Part shown: piece after piece, positions 1 to 9,111 of the stretch
How the letters are laid out: each line of letters begins with the position of its first letter
Numbering within the stretch: the stretch's first letter is position 1
Assembly: GCF_016741935.1 (NCBI RefSeq)
Contig: NZ_JAERRG010000054.1
Coordinates: 1-41,013, forward strand
DNA from: Streptomyces endocoffeicus
Lineage (GTDB): Bacteria > Actinomycetota > Actinomycetes > Streptomycetales > Streptomycetaceae
DNA: 41,013 nt
Reading direction: 5' to 3'
Notes under the pieces: generated by a model
Database searches by the model: none
Seen by the model: the letters and a program-made list of their open reading frames with translations, nothing else
What the model was told of the DNA's origin: nothing
Program-made: the position numbers and the translations under genes

Positions 1-153
1 CGAGGAGTCGCAGCACCCCACGTGCCCGCAGGTCAGGCAGAGCCGCAGATGGACCCAGGGGGACCCCAGCCGCAGGCACTCCTCACACCCCTCAGGGCTG
101 CGCGGGGAGACCTGGCGCACCATCGACAGATGCGGATCGGGCTCGATGGCCAT
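1..153 (-). CDS. UBP-type zinc finger protein, partial (N-terminal 51 residues)
   Basis: The gene starts with ATG at 153 and runs off the left edge of the window. The visible peptide contains CEEC, then WVHLRLCLTCGHVGCCDSS. This is the cysteine/histidine pattern of the zf-UBP (ubiquitin-hydrolase-type zinc finger) fold, here in a small bacterial protein. A purine-rich GAAAGG lies nine bases before the ATG, which favours this start over the in-frame GTG at 162. Bacterial proteins of this type are usually small and of unknown role. It follows the clpB remnant on the same strand, and from memory such genes neighbour clpB in Streptomyces. The family call is firm for so short a piece; the function is unknown. 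Confidence 0.6.
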   Translation of the reverse strand, partial: MAIEPDPHLSMVRQVSPRSPEGCEECLRLGSPWVHLRLCLTCGHVGCCDSS

Positions 154-274
154 GGATGTCACCCTTTCTCGTTTCCAGGATGAGCAGGGACGGAACGGCC
201 CGCACCTCGAGCCGCGGCGCGGTCCGGGGGGTGCGGCCGACGGCTTGGCGGTACGGTCCGGTGCGGCATCGCGC

Positions 275-1003
275 TCACGCGGCCTTCCCGAGTCCGGCGA
301 TCTCCGGGTGGCGTTCGTAGGTGACCGCCAGTTCGCCGTGCCGGCCGTCGACCTTGATGGTGGTGCCTTCCTCGACGTCGCCGCGCAGCAGGGCGCGTCC
401 GATGCGGGTCTCGACCTCGTGGGAGATGTAGCGGCGCAGTGGGCGGGCGCCGTAGACCGGGTCGTAGCCCTTGTGGGCGATGATCTGACGTCCGGCCGGG
501 GTCAGCTCGACGGCGATCAGGCGTTCGGCCAGGCGCTTGCGCAGCTCGTCGAACCGCAGCTCCACGATCCGTTCGATCTGGGCCTCGGCGAGCGGCTTGA
601 AGAGCACGATGTCATCGACCCGGTTGAGGAACTCGGGGCGGAAGTGGCCGCGCAGCTCGCTCAGCACCAGGCCCCGGGCGTCCGGCTTGAGCTCGCCCTG
701 GGAGGTGACGCCGTCGAGCAGGTGCACCGAGCCGATGTTGGAGGTCATGATGATCACGGTGTTGCGGAAGTCCACCAGCCGCCCCTGGGCGTCGGTGATC
801 CGGCCGTCGTCCAGGACCTGGAGCAGGGTGTTGAAGACATCGCCGTGCGCCTTCCCGGCGTCCATGGCCCCCTCGGCGGCCCCGGCCCCGACCACGGTGT
901 GCAGCTCGTCGACGAACAGCAGGATCCGCCCCTGGGCGGAGGTGACCTCGGTGAGCACGGCCTTGAGCCGCTCCTCGAACTCCCCGCGGTACTTCGCGCC
1001 GGC
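275..1003 (-). pseudogene. clpB: clpB remnant (5'-truncated, internally deleted)
   Basis: Homology to the ClpB disaggregase starts abruptly near 1003 with AGAKYRGEFEERLKAVL and continues through the first AAA+ domain Walker B region (ILLFVDELHTVVGAG). Near 857 it jumps from AEGAMDAG straight into KAHGDVFNTLLQVLDDGR, which belongs to the second AAA+ domain. The C-terminal part (MTSNIGS, FRPEFLNRVDDIV, YDPVYGARPLRR) is intact to the stop at 275. The N domain, the first Walker A, the coiled-coil M domain and the second Walker A are all absent, so no active chaperone can be made. Codons upstream of 1003 in the same frame show no ClpB similarity. It lies directly behind the salicylate synthase gene and marks the left edge of the metallophore island. 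Confidence 0.85.
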
Positions 1004-1079
1004 CGCCTCGGTGGCGGACCACGGAACGCCCTCCAACCGCCTCCGGGGCCGGAAGGGAAGCCTGGGAACCCGTGCGCTG

Positions 1080-2501
1080 TCAATCTGCTGAGAACCGCAG
1101 GTGCGGGGCGACGCTGCGGAGCTTTTCGCAGGTCTCCTCGATTTCCCGTTCGGGAAGAGACTGGGCGGTGACTCCCGCGCCCGCGCGCAGCCATGTCTCC
1201 TCGCCCTCTCCGATGAGGGTGCGCAGGACGAGGGCGGCGTCGAGAGTGCCTGCGGTGCTGCCGCGGAAGACCGCGCCACCGTAGAGGCCGCGGGGCCCTT
1301 CCTCATGGCGGGCCAGGGCCTGGAGGGCGGCGGGTTTGGAGACTCCGGTGGCAGTGATCGCGGGGAAGAGGGAGGCGAAGGCGTCCCACGGTCCGCCGTC
1401 CTTCCGAAGCCGGCCCCTCACCCGCGAGGCGAGGTGCTGCACCGAACCGCGTGGCCGGACCGTCATGAACTCCTCGACCGCGACGGAGCCGGTACGGCAC
1501 ACCGCCGCCATCTCCTCCCAGGCCAGGCGTACGGAGACGGCGTGCTCGTGTATTTCCTTGGGGTCGCTGATCAGTTCCGCGCGCCGGCGCTCGTTCTCCG
1601 CCTGGTCGGGGCCGTACGCGCGGGTGCCCGCGAGCGGCTGGGTGCTGACGCGGCCGTTCTCCGCGACCTCCAGGACGGTCTCCGGGCTGAACCCGGCCGC
1701 CCGGTAGCCGCCGAGGTCCAGCAGGTAGGAGCGGGCCGGGGTGTTGGACCGGCGGCCCGCGAGATAGGTCGCGGGGAAGTCCACGGCCGGCCCGGCGGGC
1801 AGCGGGACCTTCCGGGAGACCACGGCCTTCTCCAGGAGGCCGGCGCGGATGTCCTCGACCGTCCGGGCCACCGCGCTCCCGTAGGCGGCGGTGCCGGCGG
1901 CGATGATGTGCTCGGCTCCCCCCGGGGTCATCCCCTCCGGCGGCGTCCCCTCCGACGACGGCTGTCGGGGGGCCGGTTCGGCGAGCAGGTCGGCGACCTT
2001 GCGGAGCCACACCTCGTCCACCGCGCGGACCACGGTCTCCTTCCCCGTGAGGGTCACCTCGACGGAGGGGATCAGGGCGTGCAGCAGCGGTCCGTCACCG
2101 GCGGCCGCGGGGTCCGCGTGCAGGAGATGGGCCAGTTCGAAGGCCGCCCAGCCGTAGAAGCGGCGGCCACCGGCGTGCGCGCCGTGCGCCTCGGACAGGG
2201 CGTCCAGCGCGGCGGCGAACGCCGTCAGGGGCCTGCCGTCGGTACGCGAGGCCCACGTCCGTCCCCTCGCCCGCGCGGTGATGCCGGTGGCGTGCGCGGT
2301 GAGGCTGACGGCGGAGCCGGCCGCGAAGTGCCAGACGCCGCCTTCCGCCTCGTACACCATGTACTGGTCGGCGAGGCCGGCCCGGGCGAGGCGCGTCGCC
2401 GTGGCCGCGGCGTCGTGGCCGGCTTCCAGGGTGCTCGCGGATGCGAGCGGCGGGACGGAACCCGCCCACGAGTACCAGGTGTTCCGGGAGCCGTTGCTCA
2501 T
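1080..2501 (-). CDS. Salicylate synthase (MbtI/Irp9/YbtS family)
   Basis: A chorismate-utilising enzyme of 473 residues that converts chorismate through isochorismate to salicylate and pyruvate, providing the aryl cap for the NRPS. The family landmarks are in order: the general-base lysine region LLEKAVVSRKV (K225), FSPE with the acid residue E274, PLAGTR (residues 289-294), KEIHEH, FPAITATGVSKP, PRGLYGGAV, and the C-terminal RAGAGVTAQS followed by EREIEETCEKL. The length fits single-protein salicylate synthases rather than isochorismate synthase plus a separate lyase. A strong AAGGAAGG lies about ten bases before the ATG. It is the last gene of the long leftward transcription unit, 64 bases after the second ABC half-transporter. 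I see no Zur-like box of its own, so it probably depends on the upstream promoter. Confidence 0.9.
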   Translation of the reverse strand: MSNGSRNTWYSWAGSVPPLASASTLEAGHDAAATATRLARAGLADQYMVYEAEGGVWHFAAGSAVSLTAHATGITARARGRTWASRTDGRPLTAFAAALDALSEAHGAHAGGRRFYGWAAFELAHLLHADPAAAGDGPLLHALIPSVEVTLTGKETVVRAVDEVWLRKVADLLAEPAPRQPSSEGTPPEGMTPGGAEHIIAAGTAAYGSAVARTVEDIRAGLLEKAVVSRKVPLPAGPAVDFPATYLAGRRSNTPARSYLLDLGGYRAAGFSPETVLEVAENGRVSTQPLAGTRAYGPDQAENERRRAELISDPKEIHEHAVSVRLAWEEMAAVCRTGSVAVEEFMTVRPRGSVQHLASRVRGRLRKDGGPWDAFASLFPAITATGVSKPAALQALARHEEGPRGLYGGAVFRGSTAGTLDAALVLRTLIGEGEETWLRAGAGVTAQSLPEREIEETCEKLRSVAPHLRFSAD

Positions 2502-2565
2502 CGTGTCGTGCCTTCCTTGTGCCGCTGCCGCTGAGGCCGGTGGATCTCGGGTGCCGGGTGCGAGG

Positions 2566-4323
2566 TCACGAGCGCGCCGCCTCCAGTCGCCAGCCGTGGG
2601 CCCGGCTCCGGCGCTCCCAGAAGGAGGCGTAGGTGCCGCCCGCCGTGACCAGCTCGTCGTGCGTGCCGCGTTCGGTGATCTCCCCGTCCTCCAGGACGAG
2701 GATCTGGTCCGCGTGGACGACGGTGCTCAGCCGGTGGGCGATGACCAGCAGCGTCTTGCGTTCGGCCAGGGTGCGCACGGCTTCGGCGAACAGCGCCTCG
2801 TTCTCCTGGTCGAGTGCGGCGGTGGCCTCGTCGAGGACGAGGACGGGGGCGTCCTTGAGCAGGGCGCGGGCGATGGACACGCGCTGGCGCTGTCCGCCGG
2901 ACAGCCGCGCGCCTCCCTCCCCCACCTTGGTGTCCCAGCCGTCGGGCAGTTCCTCGATCACCCGGTCGAGTCCGGACAGGGCCGCGGCCTCGGCCAGTTC
3001 CTCGGGCCCGGCGTCCGGGGCGGCGATCCTGACGTTCTCCTCGATGGTGCCGTCGAACAGGTAGACGTCCTGGAAGACGAGGGAGACGTATGCCGCCAGG
3101 TCGACGGCGGCGATCTCGCGGACGTCGACGCCGCCGATGCGGACGGTGCCTTCCGTGGCGTCCCGGAAGCGGGCGATCAGCGTGGCGACCGTGGTCTTGC
3201 CCGCGCCGGAGGGCCCCACCAGGGCGGTCATGCTGCGTTCGGGAAGTCGGAAAGTCACGTCGTTCAAGACCGGGCGGGCGGAAGCTCCGTCGGCCGCCCC
3301 GGTGTCGTAGCGGAAGCCGACGCCGGAGAACTCCACGCTCGCGTCGCGGGGTGTCTTCGGTTCGGCCGGCTGGGGGAAGGGCGACTCGTCGAGGACGGCG
3401 CCGAGCCGTTCCAGGGTGTTGCGGGCGATGCGCATGCCCGCGCCGGCCTCGGCGGCGGACGCCACGCTGTCGATGAGGCGGACGAGCAGCACCAGGAGCG
3501 CCAGGAGGGTGGGGACGCTGAGCGACCCGTCGAGCTGCCAGGACACCCCGAGTGCGAGCAGCAGGGCGAAGACGAGCCGGGTCGCGAAGGTGAAGGAGAC
3601 CAGGCCGGGCAGGCCGCGGACGATGAGCCGGCGGTCGGCGCGCGCCTCGGCCACCAGGGCGTCGTCCAGCGCCCCGTAGCCCTCCGCGGTCCGGCCGAAC
3701 GCCCGCAGGACCGGCTGGTTGCGCGTGTATTCCAAGACCCGGTCGGCGGACTCGCCGATCGCGGCGTCGCGGCCGAGGTCGAGCCGGCGCATCAGCGCGG
3801 TGCTCGCCTGCTGCACGGCGAACAGCACCGGCACGCAGGCCAGGAGCACCAGGGCGGTGCGTACGTCGAAGAAGAAGGTCGCGACGACCAGCGTCACCGG
3901 GGTGAGCACAGAGGTGATGAACGGGCGGAGCAGGTGGGCCGGTGTGCTCATCACCTGGATGACGTTCTGTCCGGCGAGCCTGCTGAACTCGGCCGTGCGG
4001 CCGGCGGTGAACCAGCCCAGCGGCAGACGCAGGGCCTGGTCCGCCATACGGCGGTGGAGCACCCGGGAGAGCTGGGAACCGACCCTGAAACCGCCGCTGA
4101 CGGCCGCGCCCTGGAGCGCCGCGTAGACGAGGACGCAGCCGGTGAACGCGGCCAGCCAGGGCCAGACGTCGTCGGGGTCCGTGCCGAGCAGGGCTTTGAG
4201 GACGGGCACGAGGAGGGTGAAGGCGACGCCCTGGAGGACGGCCGCGCCGGACTGGAGGATCACCAGCCGGTTCAGTGGGCGGGAGCCTTCCGGCCCGAGG
4301 ACGCGGTAGAGCTGACGGATCAT
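2566..4323 (-). CDS. ABC half-transporter, permease-ATPase fusion (YbtQ/IrtB-like)
   Basis: A 585-residue protein with an N-terminal six-helix membrane domain (about residues 15-310) and a C-terminal nucleotide-binding domain. The ATPase shows Walker A GPSGAGKTT (near 373), Q-loop FQDVYLF, signature LSGGQRQR (near 473), Walker B VLVLDEAT and switch histidine IAHRLS. It has the exporter fold, but next to a YbtP-like partner and a salicyl-NRPS the best guess is an importer subunit of the YbtP/YbtQ or IrtA/IrtB kind that takes up a metal-siderophore complex. The ATG at 4323 overlaps the stop of the upstream half-transporter (ATGA), so the two are translationally coupled and probably form a heterodimer. 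The reading frame stays open upstream to 5916, but that part is a shadow of the partner gene. Confidence 0.88.
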   Translation of the reverse strand: MIRQLYRVLGPEGSRPLNRLVILQSGAAVLQGVAFTLLVPVLKALLGTDPDDVWPWLAAFTGCVLVYAALQGAAVSGGFRVGSQLSRVLHRRMADQALRLPLGWFTAGRTAEFSRLAGQNVIQVMSTPAHLLRPFITSVLTPVTLVVATFFFDVRTALVLLACVPVLFAVQQASTALMRRLDLGRDAAIGESADRVLEYTRNQPVLRAFGRTAEGYGALDDALVAEARADRRLIVRGLPGLVSFTFATRLVFALLLALGVSWQLDGSLSVPTLLALLVLLVRLIDSVASAAEAGAGMRIARNTLERLGAVLDESPFPQPAEPKTPRDASVEFSGVGFRYDTGAADGASARPVLNDVTFRLPERSMTALVGPSGAGKTTVATLIARFRDATEGTVRIGGVDVREIAAVDLAAYVSLVFQDVYLFDGTIEENVRIAAPDAGPEELAEAAALSGLDRVIEELPDGWDTKVGEGGARLSGGQRQRVSIARALLKDAPVLVLDEATAALDQENEALFAEAVRTLAERKTLLVIAHRLSTVVHADQILVLEDGEITERGTHDELVTAGGTYASFWERRSRAHGWRLEAARS

Positions 4324-6209
4324 CGTGCACTTCCCTCTCGGATGTCGTCCGCCGCGCGGTCGGCCCCCACGGGGGCGGACCGGTGGTGCGGTACGCCGTC
4401 GGTCTCGTCCGGGCCCGCGGTCCGCTGGGCCTCCCACAGCGCGGCGTAGCGGCCGCCGGCGGCGAGCAGGTCGTCGTGGCGGCCCTGTTCGGTGACGCGT
4501 CCGTCCTCCAGCACGACGATGCGGTCGGCGGAGCGGATGGTCGACAGCCGGTGGGCGATGACGAGGAGGGTGCGGCCGGCCGCGAGGGCGGACAGGCCGT
4601 CCTGGATCAGTGCCTCGGAGTGCGGGTCGGCGTAGGCGGTCGCCTCGTCGAGCACGAGCACGGGCGCGTCGGCGAGCAGCGCCCGTGCGATGGACAGGCG
4701 TTGCGCCTCTCCGCCGGAGAAGGTGACGGCGGTGCCGAGTTCGGTGGCGTAGCCGTCGGGCAGGGCCATGATGCGGTCGTGGATGCGGGCGGCGCGGGCG
4801 CACCGCTGGACCTCCTCGTGGGAGGCGTCGGGGCGGCCCAGGCGGATGTTGTCGGCGACGCTCGCCCGCAGCAGCCGTACGTCCTGGAGGACGAAGCCGA
4901 CCCGTCGGTACAGCTCGGTGGCGGGGATGTCCCGCAGGTCGGCGCCGCCGAGGGTCACGGTGCCGGCGGTGGCGTCGTGGAAGCGGGGCAGCAGCGACGC
5001 CAGGGTGGACTTGCCCGAGCCGGAAGGGCCGACCAGCGCGGTGACCGTGCCGGGCGCGAGGTCGAGATCGACGCCGCTGAGGGCGTCGGTGTTCCCGTCG
5101 TAGGAGAAGGACACCCCCCGCAGGGAGACGTGGTGGCCCTCGGGGAGGACGGGGGTCGTCGGCTCGGGCAGGGTGGGCGCGTCCAGCAGTTCGGTGATGC
5201 GCACGGCGGCGGCCTGGCCGGCCCGGATCTGCTGGATGCGGGGGCCCACGACGCCCATGGGGGCGGCGACGGCGGGGCCGAGCAGGAGGAAGGGGACGAG
5301 TTCGGCGCCGGTCATCCAGTCCTGCGTGACGAAGACCGCGCCCAGCCCGGTCAGGAGCAGCAGGACCACGGCCGGTGCGACCACCAGGATCGCGGCGGTG
5401 GAGGTGAGCAGGGTGGACCGGACCCAGCCGGAGAAGAAGTCGGCGAAGCCCTCGGTGGCGCGGACGAAGCGCTCGTGGGCTTTGCCTCCGCGTCCGAAGC
5501 TCTTGAAGACGGCGATGCCGGACGCGAACTCCACGGCGGCGGCGGAGATCCGGCCCAGCGCGGCACCGAACTCGGCCATCTGGGCCGCGGCCCCGGCCAT
5601 GGCCCGGCTGAACAGGAACACGCCCAGGACCAGGGGCACGACGCTGACCAGGGCCAGGCGCCAGTCGACGGTGAGCAGGTAGATCAGGATGAGTACCGGG
5701 GCGGTGAGCACCGAGATGACGTCGAGGAGGGTGTGGGCGAAGAGGGTGTGCAGCGCGCTCACGTCGTCCTGTACGGCCTGCTTGACCTCGCCGGTGCCTC
5801 GTTCGGTGAGCCTGCCGAGCGGCAGCCGTCCGATGTGCCGGGCGAGCCGGCGGCGGAGGGTGAGCTGAAGGTCGTTGTCGGCGATGTGGGCGAGGGCGCC
5901 GGCCGCCGTGCCGCACACGAGGGCGACGAGGCCGGCCGAGCAGGCCAGCGCCACCAGCGGCCAGAGCGCGTCACCGTCGGCCGGGGAACCCGTGGTGAGG
6001 CGCTCGGCGATGCGGGAGACGGCGATGAACGGCACCACTCCGGCGAGGGCGGTGGCGGCCTGGAGACCGACGGCGAGGGCCAGTCGTCCGCGGACGGGCG
6101 CGGCCAGCGTGCGCAGTGGCCGTGGCGGGTTGTCGGGGGTGCCCGCGCGGTCGGCCGCGGTGTCCGGGGCTGCCGGGGCCGGGCCGGCCTCGGGCGGTCG
6201 TGATTTCAC
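4320..6209 (-). CDS. ABC half-transporter, permease-ATPase fusion (YbtP/IrtA-like)
   Basis: A 629-residue partner of the following gene. After about 35 polar residues comes a six-helix membrane domain (about 38-320). The ATPase follows, with Walker A GPSGSGKST (near 398), Q-loop LQDVRLL, signature FSGGEAQR (near 500), Walker B VLVLDEAT and IAHRLS. The signature begins with Phe instead of Leu, a small departure from the consensus. The GTG start at 6209 overlaps the stop of the upstream methyltransferase (GTGA), and its own stop overlaps the next start. The pair probably forms a heterodimeric inner-membrane importer for the metal-loaded product. Export cannot be excluded from sequence alone, because this architecture is shared by importers and exporters. 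Confidence 0.87.
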   Translation of the reverse strand: MKSRPPEAGPAPAAPDTAADRAGTPDNPPRPLRTLAAPVRGRLALAVGLQAATALAGVVPFIAVSRIAERLTTGSPADGDALWPLVALACSAGLVALVCGTAAGALAHIADNDLQLTLRRRLARHIGRLPLGRLTERGTGEVKQAVQDDVSALHTLFAHTLLDVISVLTAPVLILIYLLTVDWRLALVSVVPLVLGVFLFSRAMAGAAAQMAEFGAALGRISAAAVEFASGIAVFKSFGRGGKAHERFVRATEGFADFFSGWVRSTLLTSTAAILVVAPAVVLLLLTGLGAVFVTQDWMTGAELVPFLLLGPAVAAPMGVVGPRIQQIRAGQAAAVRITELLDAPTLPEPTTPVLPEGHHVSLRGVSFSYDGNTDALSGVDLDLAPGTVTALVGPSGSGKSTLASLLPRFHDATAGTVTLGGADLRDIPATELYRRVGFVLQDVRLLRASVADNIRLGRPDASHEEVQRCARAARIHDRIMALPDGYATELGTAVTFSGGEAQRLSIARALLADAPVLVLDEATAYADPHSEALIQDGLSALAAGRTLLVIAHRLSTIRSADRIVVLEDGRVTEQGRHDDLLAAGGRYAALWEAQRTAGPDETDGVPHHRSAPVGADRAADDIREGSAR

Positions 6210-6934
6210 TTGACGAGTACTCCGATTTCGGGGATGGGCCTGCCGCCCGCTTCGGTGATGCGGCGGCTGGTCATGCCGGCCTCGCGGGCCAGCGCGGCGA
6301 CGTCGAAGGTGTGCCAGTCGTAGCTGTCGGCGACCTCGCGGACGGTGCGGCCGTCGCGCAGGACCTTCCAGGTGGTGGTGAACCGCATGGCGTCGCCCTC
6401 GGTGGGTTCGCCGCCGATCCACCACTCGTACGTCTGGCGGCCGATGGTCTCCCTCAGGGACATGACCGGGGGGATGACGCGGGGTGAGGAGACCCCCATC
6501 AGTTCCACGACGATGGGCGCCCCGTCCGGCAGGCGGTCCGCCAGCCGCTTCCACAGCGCCACGCGTTCGGGGACAGTGAGATGACCGGCCACGCCGAAGA
6601 TGACGACGGCGGAGAGCCGTTCGGGCAGGTCGAGATCCTGGGCGGCCCCGTCCACGACGGTGACGCGCCGGCGCAGATCCGGGTCGCGGGCGACCCGGGA
6701 GGTCAGCATGGCGCGCATGGTGGCGGACGGCTCGGCGGCGAGGATCTCCGCGTCCGGCAGGGCGGCGGCGATGACCTCGGTGACGCGACCGGTGCCCGCG
6801 CCGATCTCCAGGACGGGACCGTGGGACACATCGAGTCCGGTGAGGACGCGGGTCAGCGGGGGGCCGCTGCTGGCGGTGTGCCGGGTGGCGACCAGTTCGT
6901 AGAACTCGGCCGAGGTCGAGTAGTAGTCGATCAC
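6206..6934 (-). CDS. Class I SAM-dependent methyltransferase, stand-alone
   Basis: A 242-residue Rossmann-fold methyltransferase. SAM motif I is VLEIGAGTG (about residues 42-50), the acidic motif II region is ILAAEPS, and IVVELMG follows. It is clearly paralogous to the C-terminal half of the reductase fusion at 9112-11184. Both begin with SAEF(Y/F)(D/E)LVA, share LTSRV and a DLDLP(E/D)R stretch, and have YEW followed by a GG near the end. The two probably methylate related positions on the heterocyclic product, or one is a diverged duplicate. It lies 49 bases after the thioesterase gene and overlaps the next gene by four bases. Which atom is methylated (O, N or C) cannot be read from the sequence. 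Confidence 0.82.
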   Translation of the reverse strand: MIDYYSTSAEFYELVATRHTASSGPPLTRVLTGLDVSHGPVLEIGAGTGRVTEVIAAALPDAEILAAEPSATMRAMLTSRVARDPDLRRRVTVVDGAAQDLDLPERLSAVVIFGVAGHLTVPERVALWKRLADRLPDGAPIVVELMGVSSPRVIPPVMSLRETIGRQTYEWWIGGEPTEGDAMRFTTTWKVLRDGRTVREVADSYDWHTFDVAALAREAGMTSRRITEAGGRPIPEIGVLVK

Positions 6935-6983
6935 GGTGCTCTCCGGGCTGCGGTGGCCGGGCGGGCGGGCTCGGGGCGGCGGC

Positions 6984-7853
6984 TCATGGGGTGCTCGGCC
7001 AGGTGTGCGCGCCGCCGGTGGTCAGCGACGGGTCCAGCCTGCGCAGGACGGTGGACACGACCTCACGGCGTCGGGGGGTGAGGTAGAAGTGGTCGCCGGG
7101 GAAGACGCGTACCTCGGTGCGGGCGGTGGTGAGGTCCGCCCAGCCACCCGCCCCTTCGCGGCTGCGTTCCTCGCCGAGCTCCGGGTCCGTGCTGCCGGTC
7201 AGGACGTGCAGGGGGCAGGTCAGCGGCTCCCGGTCGGGTGGCCGGTACGTCTCGATGATGCGGTAGTCGTGGCGTACGGCCGTGAGGATTAGGGACCGCA
7301 GCCCGGGATCGTCCAGGATCTCCTGGCTGGTACCGCCCAGCCGGGCCAGTTCGGCGCCCAGGATGTCGTCGTTCTGGCGGTGGAGCTGCCCGGTGACGGC
7401 CGTACCGGGGGCGGCCCGCCCGGACGCGAACAGGCGGCGCGGGCCCGGGAGGCCGCGGCGGTCCAGCTCGTGGGCGAGTTCCCAGGCCACGGCGGAGCCC
7501 ATGCTGTGTCCGAAGAGGGCGTACGGCCGGTCTAGGAGCGGTTCGACGGCGTCCGCCACCGCCCCCACCAGCTCGGCCATGTCGGCCGCCGCCGGGTCCT
7601 CGAAGCGGTCCTCGCGACCGGGGTACTGGATGGCCACGAGTTCGACCTCGGGGGGCGTCAGCGCCGCCCAGGTCCGGTAGAAGCCCGCGCTGCCGCCCGC
7701 GTGCGGCAGGCAGATCAGCGTGAAACGGGGTGCGACGCCGCCGCTCCACCGCCTGAGCCACGGGCTGTCGGCACGGGCGGCGCGGGCGGAGGGTTGGGCC
7801 GCGGGCCGGGCCGAGGGCTGGAAGGACGCGTTCGACGGGAAAGGGGCGGTCAC
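6984..7853 (-). CDS. Type II thioesterase (YbtT/PchC-like)
   Basis: A 289-residue alpha/beta hydrolase of the external thioesterase family that clears mis-primed or stalled carrier proteins of NRPS lines. It shows LPHAGGSAGFYRTWA at the N terminus, the nucleophile elbow GHSMG (S117), the acid in STDPELG (D223) and the histidine in PGDHFYL (H255), so the triad is complete. The chosen start is the GTG at 7853 (VTAPFPSN), which overlaps the P450 stop by four bases. The frame remains open to 8009, but the extension overlaps P450 coding sequence and looks like shadow. About 40 low-complexity residues precede the domain. It contrasts with the integrated thioesterase of the terminal NRPS, which has cysteine at the nucleophile position. 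Confidence 0.9.
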   Translation of the reverse strand: MTAPFPSNASFQPSARPAAQPSARAARADSPWLRRWSGGVAPRFTLICLPHAGGSAGFYRTWAALTPPEVELVAIQYPGREDRFEDPAAADMAELVGAVADAVEPLLDRPYALFGHSMGSAVAWELAHELDRRGLPGPRRLFASGRAAPGTAVTGQLHRQNDDILGAELARLGGTSQEILDDPGLRSLILTAVRHDYRIIETYRPPDREPLTCPLHVLTGSTDPELGEERSREGAGGWADLTTARTEVRVFPGDHFYLTPRRREVVSTVLRRLDPSLTTGGAHTWPSTP

Positions 7854-9103
7854 CAGGCGACCCTCAGCTCTTCGAGACCGAAGGTGGCGGAGTCGTGCTT
7901 GACCACGACGTCCTCCCGGTTCCCCGCGAGGCGGAGCGTGGGGACGCGGCGGATGAGCGTCTCCAGGGCGACCTCCAGTTCCAGCCGGGCCAGGTGCTGC
8001 CCGACGCACTGGTGGACGCCGTAGCCGAACGCGACGTGGTGGTTGTCGGTGCGGTAGAAGTCGACCGTCTCCGGCTCGTCGAACTGCTCGGGATCGTGGT
8101 TGGCCCCGGCCAGCAGGGCGATGACGCCGTCGTCGGCGGGGATCGTCCGGCCGGACAGCTCGATGTCCTCGGCGGCCACTCGCAGGGGTATGGAGTCGGC
8201 GACGGACAGGACCCGCAGGAGTTCGTCGACTGCGGCCGGCATCAGGGAGGGGTCCCGGCGCAGTTCCTCCATCAGCTCCGGCCGCTCCAGCAGGAGCAGC
8301 GCGCTCAGGGCGATCATGCTGGTGGTGGTCTCGCGGCCGGCGTTGATCGTGATGCCGAGGGTCGACAGGAGCTGGTCCATGGTCACATGGCCGGGGACGA
8401 GGTGCTCGATGACGAGCTTGGAGATCAGGTCGTCGCGGGGCTCCTCCCGTCGCCTGCCGATCACCTCGGCGAGCAGGCCGAAGAGGCCACCGAGGGCCTC
8501 GGAGACCTGCTCGGCGGTGCTGTGGCGGGAGCCGGAGACGCGGGTGACGTCCCGGAAGAACTCAAGGTTCTCCCGCGGAATGCCGAGCAGTTCGCAGATC
8601 ACCGAGGTGGAGACGGCGTTGGCGTACGCGGAGACGAAGTCCACCGGGCCGTCGGCGGCGAGCATGTCGTCCAGGATCTCGTCGACGCGGGCCTGGACGG
8701 CCGGGCGCATGGCACGCACCCGGCGCACGGTGAACACCGGCAGGAGCATGCGCCGGTACTTGGTGTGCTCGGGGGCGTCGGTGCGGATGAAGGGGCGGAA
8801 CCTGGCCCCGGCCTCCTGCTCGCCCTCTCCGAGAGCCGGGAAATCGGGGCGGCGGATGTCGGCGCTGACGCGGGGGTCGGAGAGCAGTTCGCGTACGTCG
8901 TCGTAGCGGGTGAGCACCCACGCTTCGCGCTTGGTCGGCAGGGTGACGCGGGCGACCGGCTCGTGGGTGCGCAGCGCGTCGTACTCCGCGGGCGCCGCGA
9001 AGGGGCAGCCGCGCTGGATGGGGAAGTCCCGGGGCGGGGTCGCGGTGTCCGTGCGAGGTTCGCCGGGGGTCCGGGGCGCCGTCGGGGTCTCGGGGCTTGT
9101 CAT
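7850..9103 (-). CDS. Cytochrome P450 monooxygenase
   Basis: A 417-residue soluble bacterial P450. The heme-binding loop is FGYGVHQCVGQ with the thiolate ligand at C366. The K-helix ExxR motif is E294-LL-R297. The I-helix oxygen-activation motif is AGRETT (255-260), with Arg where many family members have His, Glu or Asp. DFVSAYA and PEHTKYRRML are typical of actinobacterial CYP105/CYP107-like enzymes. It lies eight bases after the reductase-methyltransferase gene and four-base-overlaps the thioesterase. A [3Fe-4S] ferredoxin gene at the far end of the locus (31639-31860) is the likely electron donor. The natural substrate is probably the bound or released peptide, but the step (hydroxylation or desaturation) is not evident from the sequence. 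Confidence 0.9.
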   Translation of the reverse strand: MTSPETPTAPRTPGEPRTDTATPPRDFPIQRGCPFAAPAEYDALRTHEPVARVTLPTKREAWVLTRYDDVRELLSDPRVSADIRRPDFPALGEGEQEAGARFRPFIRTDAPEHTKYRRMLLPVFTVRRVRAMRPAVQARVDEILDDMLAADGPVDFVSAYANAVSTSVICELLGIPRENLEFFRDVTRVSGSRHSTAEQVSEALGGLFGLLAEVIGRRREEPRDDLISKLVIEHLVPGHVTMDQLLSTLGITINAGRETTTSMIALSALLLLERPELMEELRRDPSLMPAAVDELLRVLSVADSIPLRVAAEDIELSGRTIPADDGVIALLAGANHDPEQFDEPETVDFYRTDNHHVAFGYGVHQCVGQHLARLELEVALETLIRRVPTLRLAGNREDVVVKHDSATFGLEELRVAW

Positions 9104-9111
9104 GGAGGGTC

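Noticed and set aside
146..1171. A 341-codon plus-strand frame
   Set aside because: It is antisense to the clpB remnant and has shadow composition.
4324..5916. Upstream extension of the second ABC half-transporter frame
   Set aside because: The extension is Arg/Pro-rich and overlaps the first half-transporter in another frame. The real start is the ATG at 4323, coupled by ATGA.
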